DNA from: Lachnospiraceae bacterium
Lineage (GTDB): Bacteria; Bacillota; Clostridia; Lachnospirales; Lachnospiraceae
Length of the DNA stretch: 43,640 nucleotides
Direction: 5' to 3'
Assembly (NCBI GenBank): GCA_004556655.1
Contig: SFGF01000026.1
Coordinates: forward strand, 1-43,640
Below, piece after piece: positions 15,224-23,525 of this stretch. Positions within the stretch are counted from its first letter, which is position 1, and every line of letters begins with the position of its first letter. A program made the position numbers and the translations under genes. The notes under the pieces are model-generated. The model saw nothing but the letters and a program-made list of their open reading frames with translations, did not search any database and had not been told where the DNA came from.

Positions 15224-16201
15224 TTATTTGATGTCTGACCAGTCCTGTGTCTCACCTGTAAAGATAGAACGCACCTGCTCGGAAGTCATCTCAGAAATCG
15301 GATTATCCAGATTTACAATTACTGCGATACCATCCAGTGCTATTGCTGTTGCAGAAACACCTTCTGAAGTCTCACTGTCTTTCAATTCTCTGGATGCCAT
15401 ACCAATATCACAAATTCCTTCAATCGCAGAAGTTACGCCTGTTGTAGAATCACTCTGCTGTACTTCAATCTCCACATCCGGATTCAACGCAACATAGGCT
15501 TCTTTCAGTTTCTCCATAACCGGTGTTACGGAAGAAGAACCGGCTACTGTGATTTTTCCAGAAAGACCTGCTGCTTCATAGGCACCTTCATTTCCCTGGC
15601 TGATATAACCATTTTCTTCCACAACTGCCTGACCATCTTCACTCATGATGTATTTTACAAAATCTGTTGCTACATCGCTGAGTCCTTCTTTTGTAACAAT
15701 ATTAAATGGACGGCTGATCTTATATGTACCACTCTTAATATTGTCCACGGTAGCTTCTGCTCCATCGATATTCAGAGCTTTTACAGAATCATTCAGAGAT
15801 CCCAGAGACACATATCCGATTGCATACTCATTTCCCTGTACAGTTGTCAGCATTACGGATGTGCTGTTGGTAATCTCAGCCATATCTGTTGTGTTGTCGA
15901 TCTTGTTTCCTTCTTCATCTTTTGTTTCAATACCAAACAATTCAATGAAAGCTCCTCTGGTACCGGAACCATCTTCTCTGGAAATCGGACTGATCATCCC
16001 TGAGAAATCTGCATCTGCCTCTTCTGTGGCATCTGTTTCTTCTGTTTCATCTTCTTCTGTTACTTCCTGTGTTGTTTCATCGGTGGTTTCCTGCGTTGTA
16101 TCTGTCGTTGTATCAGCTGCATTATCTGTCGATCCACATCCTGCCATCATCATTGCAGATACCATAAGTGCAGTTCCTAATGTTAACCATCTTTTTTTCA
16201 T
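15224..16201 (-). CDS. pstS: Phosphate-binding lipoprotein PstS
   Basis: This 325-residue extracytoplasmic binding protein has a lipoprotein signal (KKRWLTLGTALMVSAMMMAGC, lipid Cys at about 22). An acidic Thr/Glu-rich linker (residues 24-67) is followed by PBP-type lobes with the phosphate loops SREDGSGTRGAF near 74 and VAGSSSVTPVME near 220. The order of these two motifs is swapped relative to classical PstS, where the SSSV-type loop comes first, so the lobes look circularly permuted; such variants are seen in Firmicutes. It is the first gene of the pst operon and sits behind TGTTAAA direct repeats. Confidence 0.93.
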   Translation of the reverse strand: MKKRWLTLGTALMVSAMMMAGCGSTDNAADTTTDTTQETTDETTQEVTEEDETEETDATEEADADFSGMISPISREDGSGTRGAFIELFGIETKDEEGNKIDNTTDMAEITNSTSVMLTTVQGNEYAIGYVSLGSLNDSVKALNIDGAEATVDNIKSGTYKISRPFNIVTKEGLSDVATDFVKYIMSEDGQAVVEENGYISQGNEGAYEAAGLSGKITVAGSSSVTPVMEKLKEAYVALNPDVEIEVQQSDSTTGVTSAIEGICDIGMASRELKDSETSEGVSATAIALDGIAVIVNLDNPISEMTSEQVRSIFTGETQDWSDIK

Positions 16202-16251
16202 AATCTTTATTCCTCCTTGAATTGGAAACTTTGTTCCTCATGACAGTGATT

Positions 16252-16300
16252 AGTATAAATAAGCTCTGTTAAATCAAAAAGCAGGCTTTTGTTAAATCAA
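16252..16300 (-). promoter_or_regulatory. pst promoter region with PHO-box-like repeats
   Basis: On the minus strand a TATACT -10 box (16252-16257) lacks a good -35. In its place are two identical 11-base repeats, TTGATTTAACA, at 16267-16277 and 16290-16300 with a 23-base period. TTAACA-type direct repeats are the PhoP-binding pattern known from Bacillus. Confidence 0.6.
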
Positions 16301-16302
16301 TA

Positions 16303-16332
16303 TAAAAAAGCTGTCATTTTGGCAGCTTTTTT
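16303..16332. terminator. Bidirectional terminator
   Basis: AAGCTGTC/GGCAGCTT stem (about 16308-16315 with 16321-16328) flanked by A-runs and T-runs on both sides. It separates the multicopper oxidase remnant from the pst promoter. Confidence 0.75.
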
Positions 16333-16348
16333 ACATTTTTACAATCTA

Positions 16349-19300
16349 TTATTTATTCTTTATGCGCTCAATCACTTTTCGACAGGTTTTTTTACATTTA
16401 TATCGAATTCCTTTTTTCATAACACGGAATATCCCCCACATCCCGGATTCCACATCCCATTTCAGGCTTCCGGAACGATAAAGATAATCTCCGGGGCAAA
16501 AAGCTCCGTCTTTCAGTTCCATATTAAAAGTATTTCCGATACTGATACCACCCTGTAGAGCACGGATATCCGATGATGGACCATCCAAGACTTCTTTCCA
16601 CTCATAATCATGAATGCAGAATCCCACATTTCTCGGTTTGTCTGCAGGCATCATGGTTCGGAATATCACTCTTTCGCACGGATAAGAGTAAAAGATGGGT
16701 GTTGCCGGATCTCCATGGATCCTGCTGCTGAAAACTCTGGAAATTCTCCGGTCTTTGGACAGCCTGTTGGGAAACCGTTCCGAACGGTAATTATATCCCT
16801 TCTCCCCTGTATCTTCAGCATCTACCGTATCTCCCTCATCCCCTACAGCGGTTTTTATCAGTTCACCATTGCGATCCAGCATACGTATTCCATTTTGGAT
16901 CATCACAACACATTCCCGAAAACTTTCCACACCAGGCGCCGTAATTACAGCCTGCTGTCCATAAGGATTTTCCCGGAAGGAATCTTCTCCATACCATCCT
17001 GCTCCTGCAGGCTCAATCATAACAGCCCCAAACAACCCATGGTATCTGTGATTTCTTATATCTCCGAAAGACTGAAGGATACAGGCTCCGTATTCCTGAT
17101 CCGCATACCAGAGATATTTCTTACTCTCTCCCGGTCCTACCGTCTGCTCTTTGTTATTATATCCCACATTGATTCCCGAATCATTAACCGGATCATAGCG
17201 AAGAAGCTGTGGATTTATCGACACTCTCATGGATGGTTTGTGCCTGAAGTCCAGTGGTACTCTTGGATAATCATAATAGGGGATTGGCTTTTCCGGATCG
17301 AACAGGTTATGCAGTGTCACTTCTATCCACTCTCCGGCATTTGCCCGCAAAATCAGCGGATGCGGACAATAATTCTCTTTCTGTGCTTTTTCCACTTCTT
17401 TTACCGGAATAAACAACAGTCCATCCGGATCATGGTCCCCATGATTGTTGTAAGGTATCTTTCTCTGTATGGCTGCTATCTCATATTTTCGTATCACAGC
17501 ATCTTTTCCAGGACAGGGTGGAAGCGGAAGAATCTGATCCTTTCCTTTGCAGAGTGGACGCAATCTTTTCACTTTTATTTCCTTTTTCCATGACATTCCT
17601 GTTACATTCAGCGAGTGCTGTTCCTCATGAGCGCCGTCAAGAAGCCGAATCATGATCTCATCACCCGGATAGGTTTCCAGGACAGGTGTTGCAGGATCCC
17701 CATGAACAATTGAACTGAAAATATATGCCGGATCTTCTTCTCTTTTCAATCTCTCCCGCATCGGCTCTGACCGGTAATTAATTCCCATAACGCCCGGGTC
17801 ATCATGCGATCCGGGAACTTCAGGTGGATTGAGCGCATTTCCATCTTTATCAAATAACATGGCAAAATCGTGAACAAACAGAGCAAATTCGCGGAAAGAA
17901 GTTCCATCTCTTCTTTTTATCACTGCTTTCGTTCCTGATTTTAATTCTTTTCCGTTTCTTATATTGTGGAAAGTGGCACCTGCTTCCTCAACAATCAAAG
18001 CACCAAATGTACCTCAATACAGTCTCCCGCATTTGCCCGGATAACCAGTGGTTCCACTTTAATCTTATTTTCTTCCACCAGTTCCACATAATGATCCAGA
18101 CCTCCATATCGCTCGAGCTCCTCTTTCAGCACAAAGAATCTTCCCTGGGGGTCGTTCCATCCATAGGAATTGTATGTGACTTTCGCCTGAACAACAGCAA
18201 TCTCAAAGACTTTTATATTTTCATTCGATTTCATTTTTTCCTGACACACACATTTTTTCTCCCTATTGTTATCTGTATGACAGGGACAGGTGTCCGTATA
18301 CAGTGCTCCAGGCTCAAAATTTTCCACAAAGTTTCCTTGTTCCAGAGGAGTAGGTTCTATCTGATTGGCTCCATCAGCATCCAGAATCCCTAACGGCGGC
18401 TGCAGAGGTCGTTCCCCGAAAATACCATTGATAAAGTTAGGGTATCCCGGATGTTCTTTATCTTTTTTCGGTGGTATTTTCCTGTCTTTTAATGGCATAA
18501 GCGGAGGAATCACCGTTCCATCCGGGTACTTTCCTGTTCCGTCCTCCAGACGATCATACACCCTCCAAAGTGTCCACATTCCTTCATGAAAATGGGGATA
18601 CAGATGACAATGAAATATAGCGTCCCCGATCATCCCGTTCAGACTTCCTGCTCCAAACAGAATTTCAAGAGTATAACATTCCTGGGGACTCAGCGTTATA
18701 GAATCGATCACCGATGAATCACTTTTTGTTCCTTCTCGTTTCCACTGATGGTTGTGCAGATGAAACACATGTGTCTCTTTAATTCCCCCATGGATCAGTC
18801 GGATCTTCGCCGGATCACCCACATATCCCCGAAGGACAGACGGTGCGGGATCCCCGTATACCCAAGAACTCATGGAAATATCCTCCCCGCTGTCTGCCGG
18901 GTTATGCGTCAATGGATGCCTGTTCCTCATCGGCTCCGACCGGTAGCTGATACCCGTAGTAGAAGACGGAAGTCCCGTATGCGGATCTATCGGCTGTGCT
19001 CCGTTTTTGTCTTTAATTTCCATCTCATCATGGAAAAATACTGCATATTCCCGAAAAGCTTCACCTGTAACAGGATAAATATCCGCAAACAGACCACTTT
19101 CTATTTCTTTTCCGGTCTCCGGATCCAGCCATTGGGACTCTGGCGGCTCCACAATGATTGCTCCGAAAAGCCCATGTACATTCGTCCCCTCTTCACTGCT
19201 GCGGGTATCTCCCATATCGTGAAACAAATATACTCCTTCTCTGTGTGCATACCATGTGTAAGTGATTTCATTGCATGTAGTGGTATTCTTATTATATCCT

Positions 19301-19631
19301 ACTTCTGACCCATCAGAGGTATTCACATCATAGGGAAGCCCCTGTACATGAATAGAAAGGGCCCGATGTAGAGAATGGGAAAAATGAATCACAATCTTTT
19401 CTCCCACATTTGCCCGGATCACCAGCGGTCTCACTTTCTCACAAGGCTGAGGAATCTCCAGTGAAAAGTTTTTCCATGCTTCTCTCCGAATCTCTCCTGC
19501 ATCCTTCTTCAACACATAGAGAAGACCATCCGGATCATGATCCCCATATTTATTATAAACAACAGGTATCTCAATTGCCTCTATTCATAAGTTCGAATTT
19601 TTTCCCGGGAAGGATAAACACATAATTCCAT
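16349..19631 (-). pseudogene. Decayed large multicopper oxidase (multi-cupredoxin, possibly MnxG-like)
   Basis: The gene begins at the ATG at 19631 (GGGGAGG eight bases upstream) and reads 16 codons to a TAG at 19581-19583. The true frame then continues one base out of register (IEAIEIPVVYNKYGDHDPDG). Near 17998 a second lesion removes most of one cupredoxin domain: frame 17995-19515 stops after GDCIEVHL, and frame 16349-17998 resumes at GALIVEEAG. A further in-frame loss is likely near 17580. The first unit keeps copper-site motifs, THVFHLHNHQW and IFHCHLYPHFHEGMW; the later units lack an equivalent complete set. Three related units align (IR-YEI...YN-GDHDPDGLL), showing one long ancestral protein. 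The DUF2935 remnant is immediately upstream. Confidence 0.85.
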
Positions 19632-19634
19632 AGC

Positions 19635-20525
19635 TTATTCCTCCCCACATTCTTCTTCCAGTAAACGAATGTAATGATTGGCTTCTCTCAGAACATGATC
19701 CGCCAGAAGCGGCAGAATAATGGAGGAAATTTCACATTCCAAAATTCCTTTTGCTCCGGCTGTCTTAAATTCCCGATAATTCAATGTCTCTTCCAACGAT
19801 TTTCTGCATAGATCATCAGTTACTCTGCACTCCTGATTTCGCGCCATTTCCAATAATTCACGGTATTCTTTTGCATACTGATCCGCAGTCTCAATCAGCT
19901 GGATCTCTGATGGATCCAAAAGTCCCCGTATGAATAATGCATGTTCCATCATGATACGATTCCAGAAGTCTTCTACCGCACCCAATTGTCTGCGGGTAAC
20001 AGATCTGTTGCGTGAAAGTTCCATAAGGATTGAGCGATACATCTTCGCCTCTCGGGTAATATGTTCAATCAAGAGAGGATAATTCATGTTGAACAGACAA
20101 CACTGATTTATTTCCGCGAGAAGCCTTTCTTTATATTAAATCAGTTCCGATACCAGCCGCAAAGCAATTCTGTTCAGCTGTTGTACTTCCTGAAGCATTC
20201 CCCTGCTTATTCTGCACACAGAACCAGGTCGAAGTCTGTGCTCCATCTCCGTGATGTTACTGTTTATAGAGATTCCGCTTAACTGATGCGTCTTTTGCTA
20301 TGCACGGACTGTATATGGAGTCGCCAGCTCTCCTGATTCCAGAACGAACGCATCAATCATTCCCTGACTGACCTGAACCACCCGCTGTAAAAACTGCTCA
20401 AACTGTCTGCGAAACCACTCGGCTCTCTGAATCCATTCACTGTCTTTACATGGAAATCCTGCTTCCAGAAACAACGCATGTTCTTTCATGATTCTTGCAA
20501 AAAACAGGTGCGTTTCCAGTGACAA
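19635..20525 (-). pseudogene. DUF2935 gene broken by two in-frame stop codons
   Basis: One reading frame runs from 20525 to 19635 (about 296 codons), interrupted by TAG at 20298-20300 (codon 76) and TAA at 20136-20138 (codon 130). Between and after the stops the frame still encodes matching protein: QKTHQLSGISINSNITEMEH, MLQEVQQLNRIALRLVSEL, then YKERLLAEINQ and the second helical domain. Both halves show the family's EHALF motif (IMKEHALFLEAGF and IMMEHALFIRGLL). The apparent start is a TTG at 20525. An upstream ATG at 20553 is one base out of frame across an A-run, perhaps a third lesion. Suppression of the stops is possible but unlikely given the damaged neighbour. Confidence 0.85.
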
Positions 20526-20655
20526 TACTACATAATTTTTGATAAAGTTGCATACCTTAATAATTTGCGCTTTTCTACAATATATGCCCGAATTATGAAA
20601 CTGTGTATAAATACCACAAAGGAATAGCTGATCACACTTATAGGCTGTTCTCGGT

Positions 20656-20880
20656 TTAATGATGGAAATTTCTAAGTATTTTTCTTCGTTTTTCTATCTC
20701 TTCCTTATAATATAACTTTGTTTTTTCTTTTATTTTTTCTCCGGCACAGATTTCTTCAAATCGCTTCTCCAATTTTCCAAACGCTTCCTGCGCCGCATCT
20801 TTGTAATTGTTCTCAGCCTCCAGATCTACTTTCCGGCATAACGCTTCCAGTTCTTTATTCTTTTTTGTAAAAAATCCCAT
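20656..20880 (-). CDS. Small coiled-coil protein
   Basis: This 74-residue protein starts MGFFTKKNKELEALCRKV, behind AGGAGTGAG. It is almost wholly charged alpha-helix (rich in Lys and Glu), suggesting a short coiled coil, and ends KRRKILRNFHH. The upstream extension to 21060 would overlap dut and has no binding site. It follows dut by about 70 bases on the same strand. Family not recognised. Confidence 0.6.
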   Translation of the reverse strand: MGFFTKKNKELEALCRKVDLEAENNYKDAAQEAFGKLEKRFEEICAGEKIKEKTKLYYKEEIEKRRKILRNFHH

Positions 20881-20953
20881 TTTTATCTCACTCCTATATT
20901 TTGCAAGTTGAGAAAACCGGGAGTCAAGACTCCCGGTCATTCTTTTCATTTTC

Positions 20954-21469
20954 TTATTTCCCTGTGGTACTTCCCAAGCCACCATTTCTTTTCTCTGTAG
21001 CATCATCATCCACAGTAATTCCGTATTCCAGAAATATCCCCTGCATAAATCCTTCTCCAACTTTTAATTCTACTGTTTTTCCTTCATTACTGTCGTTGGT
21101 TATTTTTGCAAAGATATGTCCTTCGTTATCTGAATAAAAGTAATCACTATCAATAATTCCCACCGTATTATTTAGCTGCAGACGGTACTTGAAACCTAGT
21201 CCGCTTCGCGGATACAATTTCAATACCCATTCTTCCGCCATTTCTGCCCGAATCCCCGTAGGAATTTTCACTGTCTGCCCCGGTTCCAGAATAATGTTCG
21301 TCGGTGTAAAAAAATCATATCCGGCACTTCCTGCTGTCGCCCTTCTAGGAAGACGGATATTTTTATATATTTCCAAAATCTTATATTCATCCTGCTCACC
21401 AAAACTGTCTTTCCATCCTTCCAGAAACTGCTTCCAGCTAACTTTATGAAATTTTGCAATTCTTTTCAT
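20954..21469 (-). CDS. dut: dUTP diphosphatase (trimeric Dut type)
   Basis: This 171-residue enzyme hydrolyses dUTP to dUMP, keeping uracil out of DNA. All five trimeric dUTPase motifs are visible: ATAGSAGYDF, PRSGLGFK, NNTVGIIDSDY with the catalytic Asp, GEGFMQGIF, and the C-terminal NGGLGSTTGK loop. A 35-residue N-terminal extension (MKRIAKFHKVSWKQFLEGW) precedes the core and is longer than in most Dut proteins. Similar forms occur in phages and Clostridia. It follows nrdG by 27 bases, a sensible nucleotide-metabolism pair. Confidence 0.9.
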   Translation of the reverse strand: MKRIAKFHKVSWKQFLEGWKDSFGEQDEYKILEIYKNIRLPRRATAGSAGYDFFTPTNIILEPGQTVKIPTGIRAEMAEEWVLKLYPRSGLGFKYRLQLNNTVGIIDSDYFYSDNEGHIFAKITNDSNEGKTVELKVGEGFMQGIFLEYGITVDDDATEKRNGGLGSTTGK

Positions 21470-21496
21470 TCTTTTCTCCTTGTCACTTATCTGTAC

Positions 21497-21985
21497 TTAT
21501 GCATGAAGCACTACCAATCCGATTTCCAGGGTCTTCGGCACATCAATAACTCTCTGGTTCGGACTTCCTTTCCACTGCAATGTTACATCTCTGGCGGCCA
21601 GATCAAATCTTCCGTCCACCATAACATCCAAATATTTAATGATTTCCAGATTTTTCACTTCTTCCCAACGATATCCCGTGTACAACCAAATTGTTTTGTC
21701 CGGATATTTTTTCTTTATTTCTTTTGCCAGTTCCGTCACTTCTCTAATATTTTTCTCATGAAGCGGATCCCCGCCGCTAAACGTAATCCCTTCAATATAG
21801 GACTGATCCAGTTGTTCAAAAATCTCTTCTTTATCCTTTTGTTCAAAAGGAATTCCCCCATCTGGATCCCATGTAATGGGGTTCTGGCATCCTTTGCAGT
21901 GATGGCTGCATCCAGCCACCCACAAAACTACCCGCAGGCCATCTCCATTCAACATATCATCCTTTGTTATATTATGATATCTCAT
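21497..21985 (-). CDS. nrdG: Anaerobic ribonucleotide reductase activating protein
   Basis: This 162-residue radical-SAM activase generates the glycyl radical of the class III reductase NrdD. The cluster motif is AGCSHHCKGCQNP near residue 26. It is followed by FSGGDPLHEKN and an N-terminal MRYHNITKDDMLNGDGLR typical of NrdG. The partner nrdD is not next to it, which is unusual, so it must be encoded elsewhere. A promoter and a short palindrome lie upstream. Confidence 0.95.
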   Translation of the reverse strand: MRYHNITKDDMLNGDGLRVVLWVAGCSHHCKGCQNPITWDPDGGIPFEQKDKEEIFEQLDQSYIEGITFSGGDPLHEKNIREVTELAKEIKKKYPDKTIWLYTGYRWEEVKNLEIIKYLDVMVDGRFDLAARDVTLQWKGSPNQRVIDVPKTLEIGLVVLHA

Positions 21986-22020
21986 TGCTCAATCAGCATC
22001 CTTTCTAATTCCGTAGGGCA

Positions 22021-22090
22021 TACACAATCCTGTATGTGTAACGCTATCCCCATATCAGAATATTATACTTGATGTCCGAAAGAATGTCTA
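22021..22090 (-). promoter_or_regulatory. nrdG promoter with downstream dyad
   Basis: On the minus strand TAGACA (22085-22090), 17 bases and TATAAT (22062-22067). A TACACA-N8-TGTGTA inverted repeat (22021-22040) lies just after the expected start and could be an operator. It is not a good match to the NrdR box. Confidence 0.6.
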
Positions 22091-22144
22091 CGGAATTTCA
22101 AAATTAAAAACATACGGATATCTTTACATAATTTATTTTTGTTC

Positions 22145-22235
22145 AACTTGAAAATCCAAATCATATTCTTTTATAATTCTAAGGATTTCATCGGGATTTT
22201 CTTCCAAATCCCCGGCAATTTATTTAAAAAAATGA
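22145..22235 (-). other. Gap after the NUDIX gene; possible short coding remnant
   Basis: Just after the NUDIX stop, the minus strand can encode a tail reading GDLEENPDEILRIIKEYDLD followed by FQVEQK and a stop, but no start codon or ribosome binding site precedes it. It may be the remains of a gene end or chance. Confidence 0.25.
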
Positions 22236-23264
22236 TTAATTCTTCTGTTCCGCCAGATATTCTTCCAGCAAATCCAATTCATTCAGATAGATACAGTTTT
22301 TTAACTCCCCACACAGAATTTTCTTTCTGCATTCTTCCAGCTCCATCCAGATTACCTCTTTTACTTCTGTTTCCTGAAGTGTTAATTCCTCTATTTTCAC
22401 AGTTTCCTCATACGTATAGACAGCACTGATTTCGTAGTCTGCAAATGGTTTTCCATGAAATACATCCCGAAATCCACCCTGATGGAATCCTACAAAATGA
22501 AGCTTATCCTTACTTGTTTTTATTCCCAGTTCTTCCTCAAGTTCTCTGACTGCGGAAGGAAGGTAATCGTCTCCTGCAGCTACATGTCCTGCGGAAGAGA
22601 TATCATAGCATCCTGGATTAGAATCTTTGCAGGCACTTCGCTTTTGAAGTAAAATATCATATTTGCCATCTTCATTTTTTCTTATAACCCAGATGTGTGA
22701 TGTAGCATGAGGACTTCCGTCACGATGCGCAACTCCTCTCTCCCTGACAACTCCTGTTTTTGTACCGTCCGGATTTCTCACATCAAACAGTTCCATTGGC
22801 TTGCCATTTAATGCTGCATACTGAAGCACATCGTTTTGATTATATACGAGTTTTAATGAAAAAAATGGGATATTCTCATCAAGAAGACGGAAAAATATTT
22901 TATCCCCTTCCCATATATTCAGATTAAGTACCTCTGCCTTGTCCACCCATTCCAGAACTCCCTCATCACAATCATGAGGTTCCCCTTCAAATCCGTCGGC
23001 CGTGTACAAAGACATATATTCCGTAACGTCTTCCCCATACACAAAAGTAACAATACCACGATATACAAACGAAGTAAGGTGATATCCCGTTTCTTCCCAT
23101 ACTTCTCTTAACAGACATTCTTCAGGGCTTTCCTGATTTTCAAAATGTCCACCTACACCGATCCACTTATCTTTATTCACATCATGTTCCTTCACCGTTC
23201 GATGAAGCATTAAATATTTTCCTTCTTTTTCAATATAGCAAAGTGTGCTTAGTTTTGATGCCAT
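22236..23264 (-). CDS. Double NUDIX hydrolase (MutT-like plus Idi-like domains)
   Basis: This 342-residue protein is a fusion of two NUDIX domains. Domain 1 (about 1-150) has a complete Nudix box, GGHFENQESPEECLLREVWEETGY region near residue 38, and resembles 8-oxo-dGTP pyrophosphatases. Domain 2 (about 155-335) has GHVAAGDDYLPSAVRELEEELG near 225 and resembles isopentenyl-diphosphate isomerase-like hydrolases (HRDGSPHATSHIWV). Both boxes keep the metal-binding REx2EE core. It probably sanitises or recycles nucleoside diphosphate derivatives. The substrate of each half is unknown. The binding site before the ATG is weak. Confidence 0.87.
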   Translation of the reverse strand: MASKLSTLCYIEKEGKYLMLHRTVKEHDVNKDKWIGVGGHFENQESPEECLLREVWEETGYHLTSFVYRGIVTFVYGEDVTEYMSLYTADGFEGEPHDCDEGVLEWVDKAEVLNLNIWEGDKIFFRLLDENIPFFSLKLVYNQNDVLQYAALNGKPMELFDVRNPDGTKTGVVRERGVAHRDGSPHATSHIWVIRKNEDGKYDILLQKRSACKDSNPGCYDISSAGHVAAGDDYLPSAVRELEEELGIKTSKDKLHFVGFHQGGFRDVFHGKPFADYEISAVYTYEETVKIEELTLQETEVKEVIWMELEECRKKILCGELKNCIYLNELDLLEEYLAEQKN

Positions 23265-23474
23265 AATTTATTATCTCACATTCTTTTTATTGTTATATAG
23301 CTTCTGTTCTGTTATCATAACTCCTCTATATACAAACTGTCAAATTCTTATCTATTGATTCGTAAGAATATAGAGGCAATCAGAACGGTATCTACTATAC
23401 GAAACAAAGCAATAGATTTCTGAAATGAATTACTGTGCTTTGTTACATTTATACTTCATGAACAAACTTCTTCT

Positions 23475-23513
23475 AAAAAAAGACCCTCAAGTACAATATA
23501 CTCAAAGGTCTTC
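23475..23513 (-). terminator. Terminator after pnp
   Basis: On the minus strand AAGACC and GGTCTT close a stem-loop (23480-23485 with 23507-23512), with inner GAGTA/TACTT pairing. Seven T follow. Confidence 0.7.
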
Positions 23514-23525
23514 TCATATTATTTA

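Noticed and set aside
22021..22040. NrdR box before nrdG
   Set aside because: The TACACA-N8-TGTGTA dyad lacks the AT-rich centre of NrdR boxes and there is only one copy, so I list it only as an unnamed dyad.
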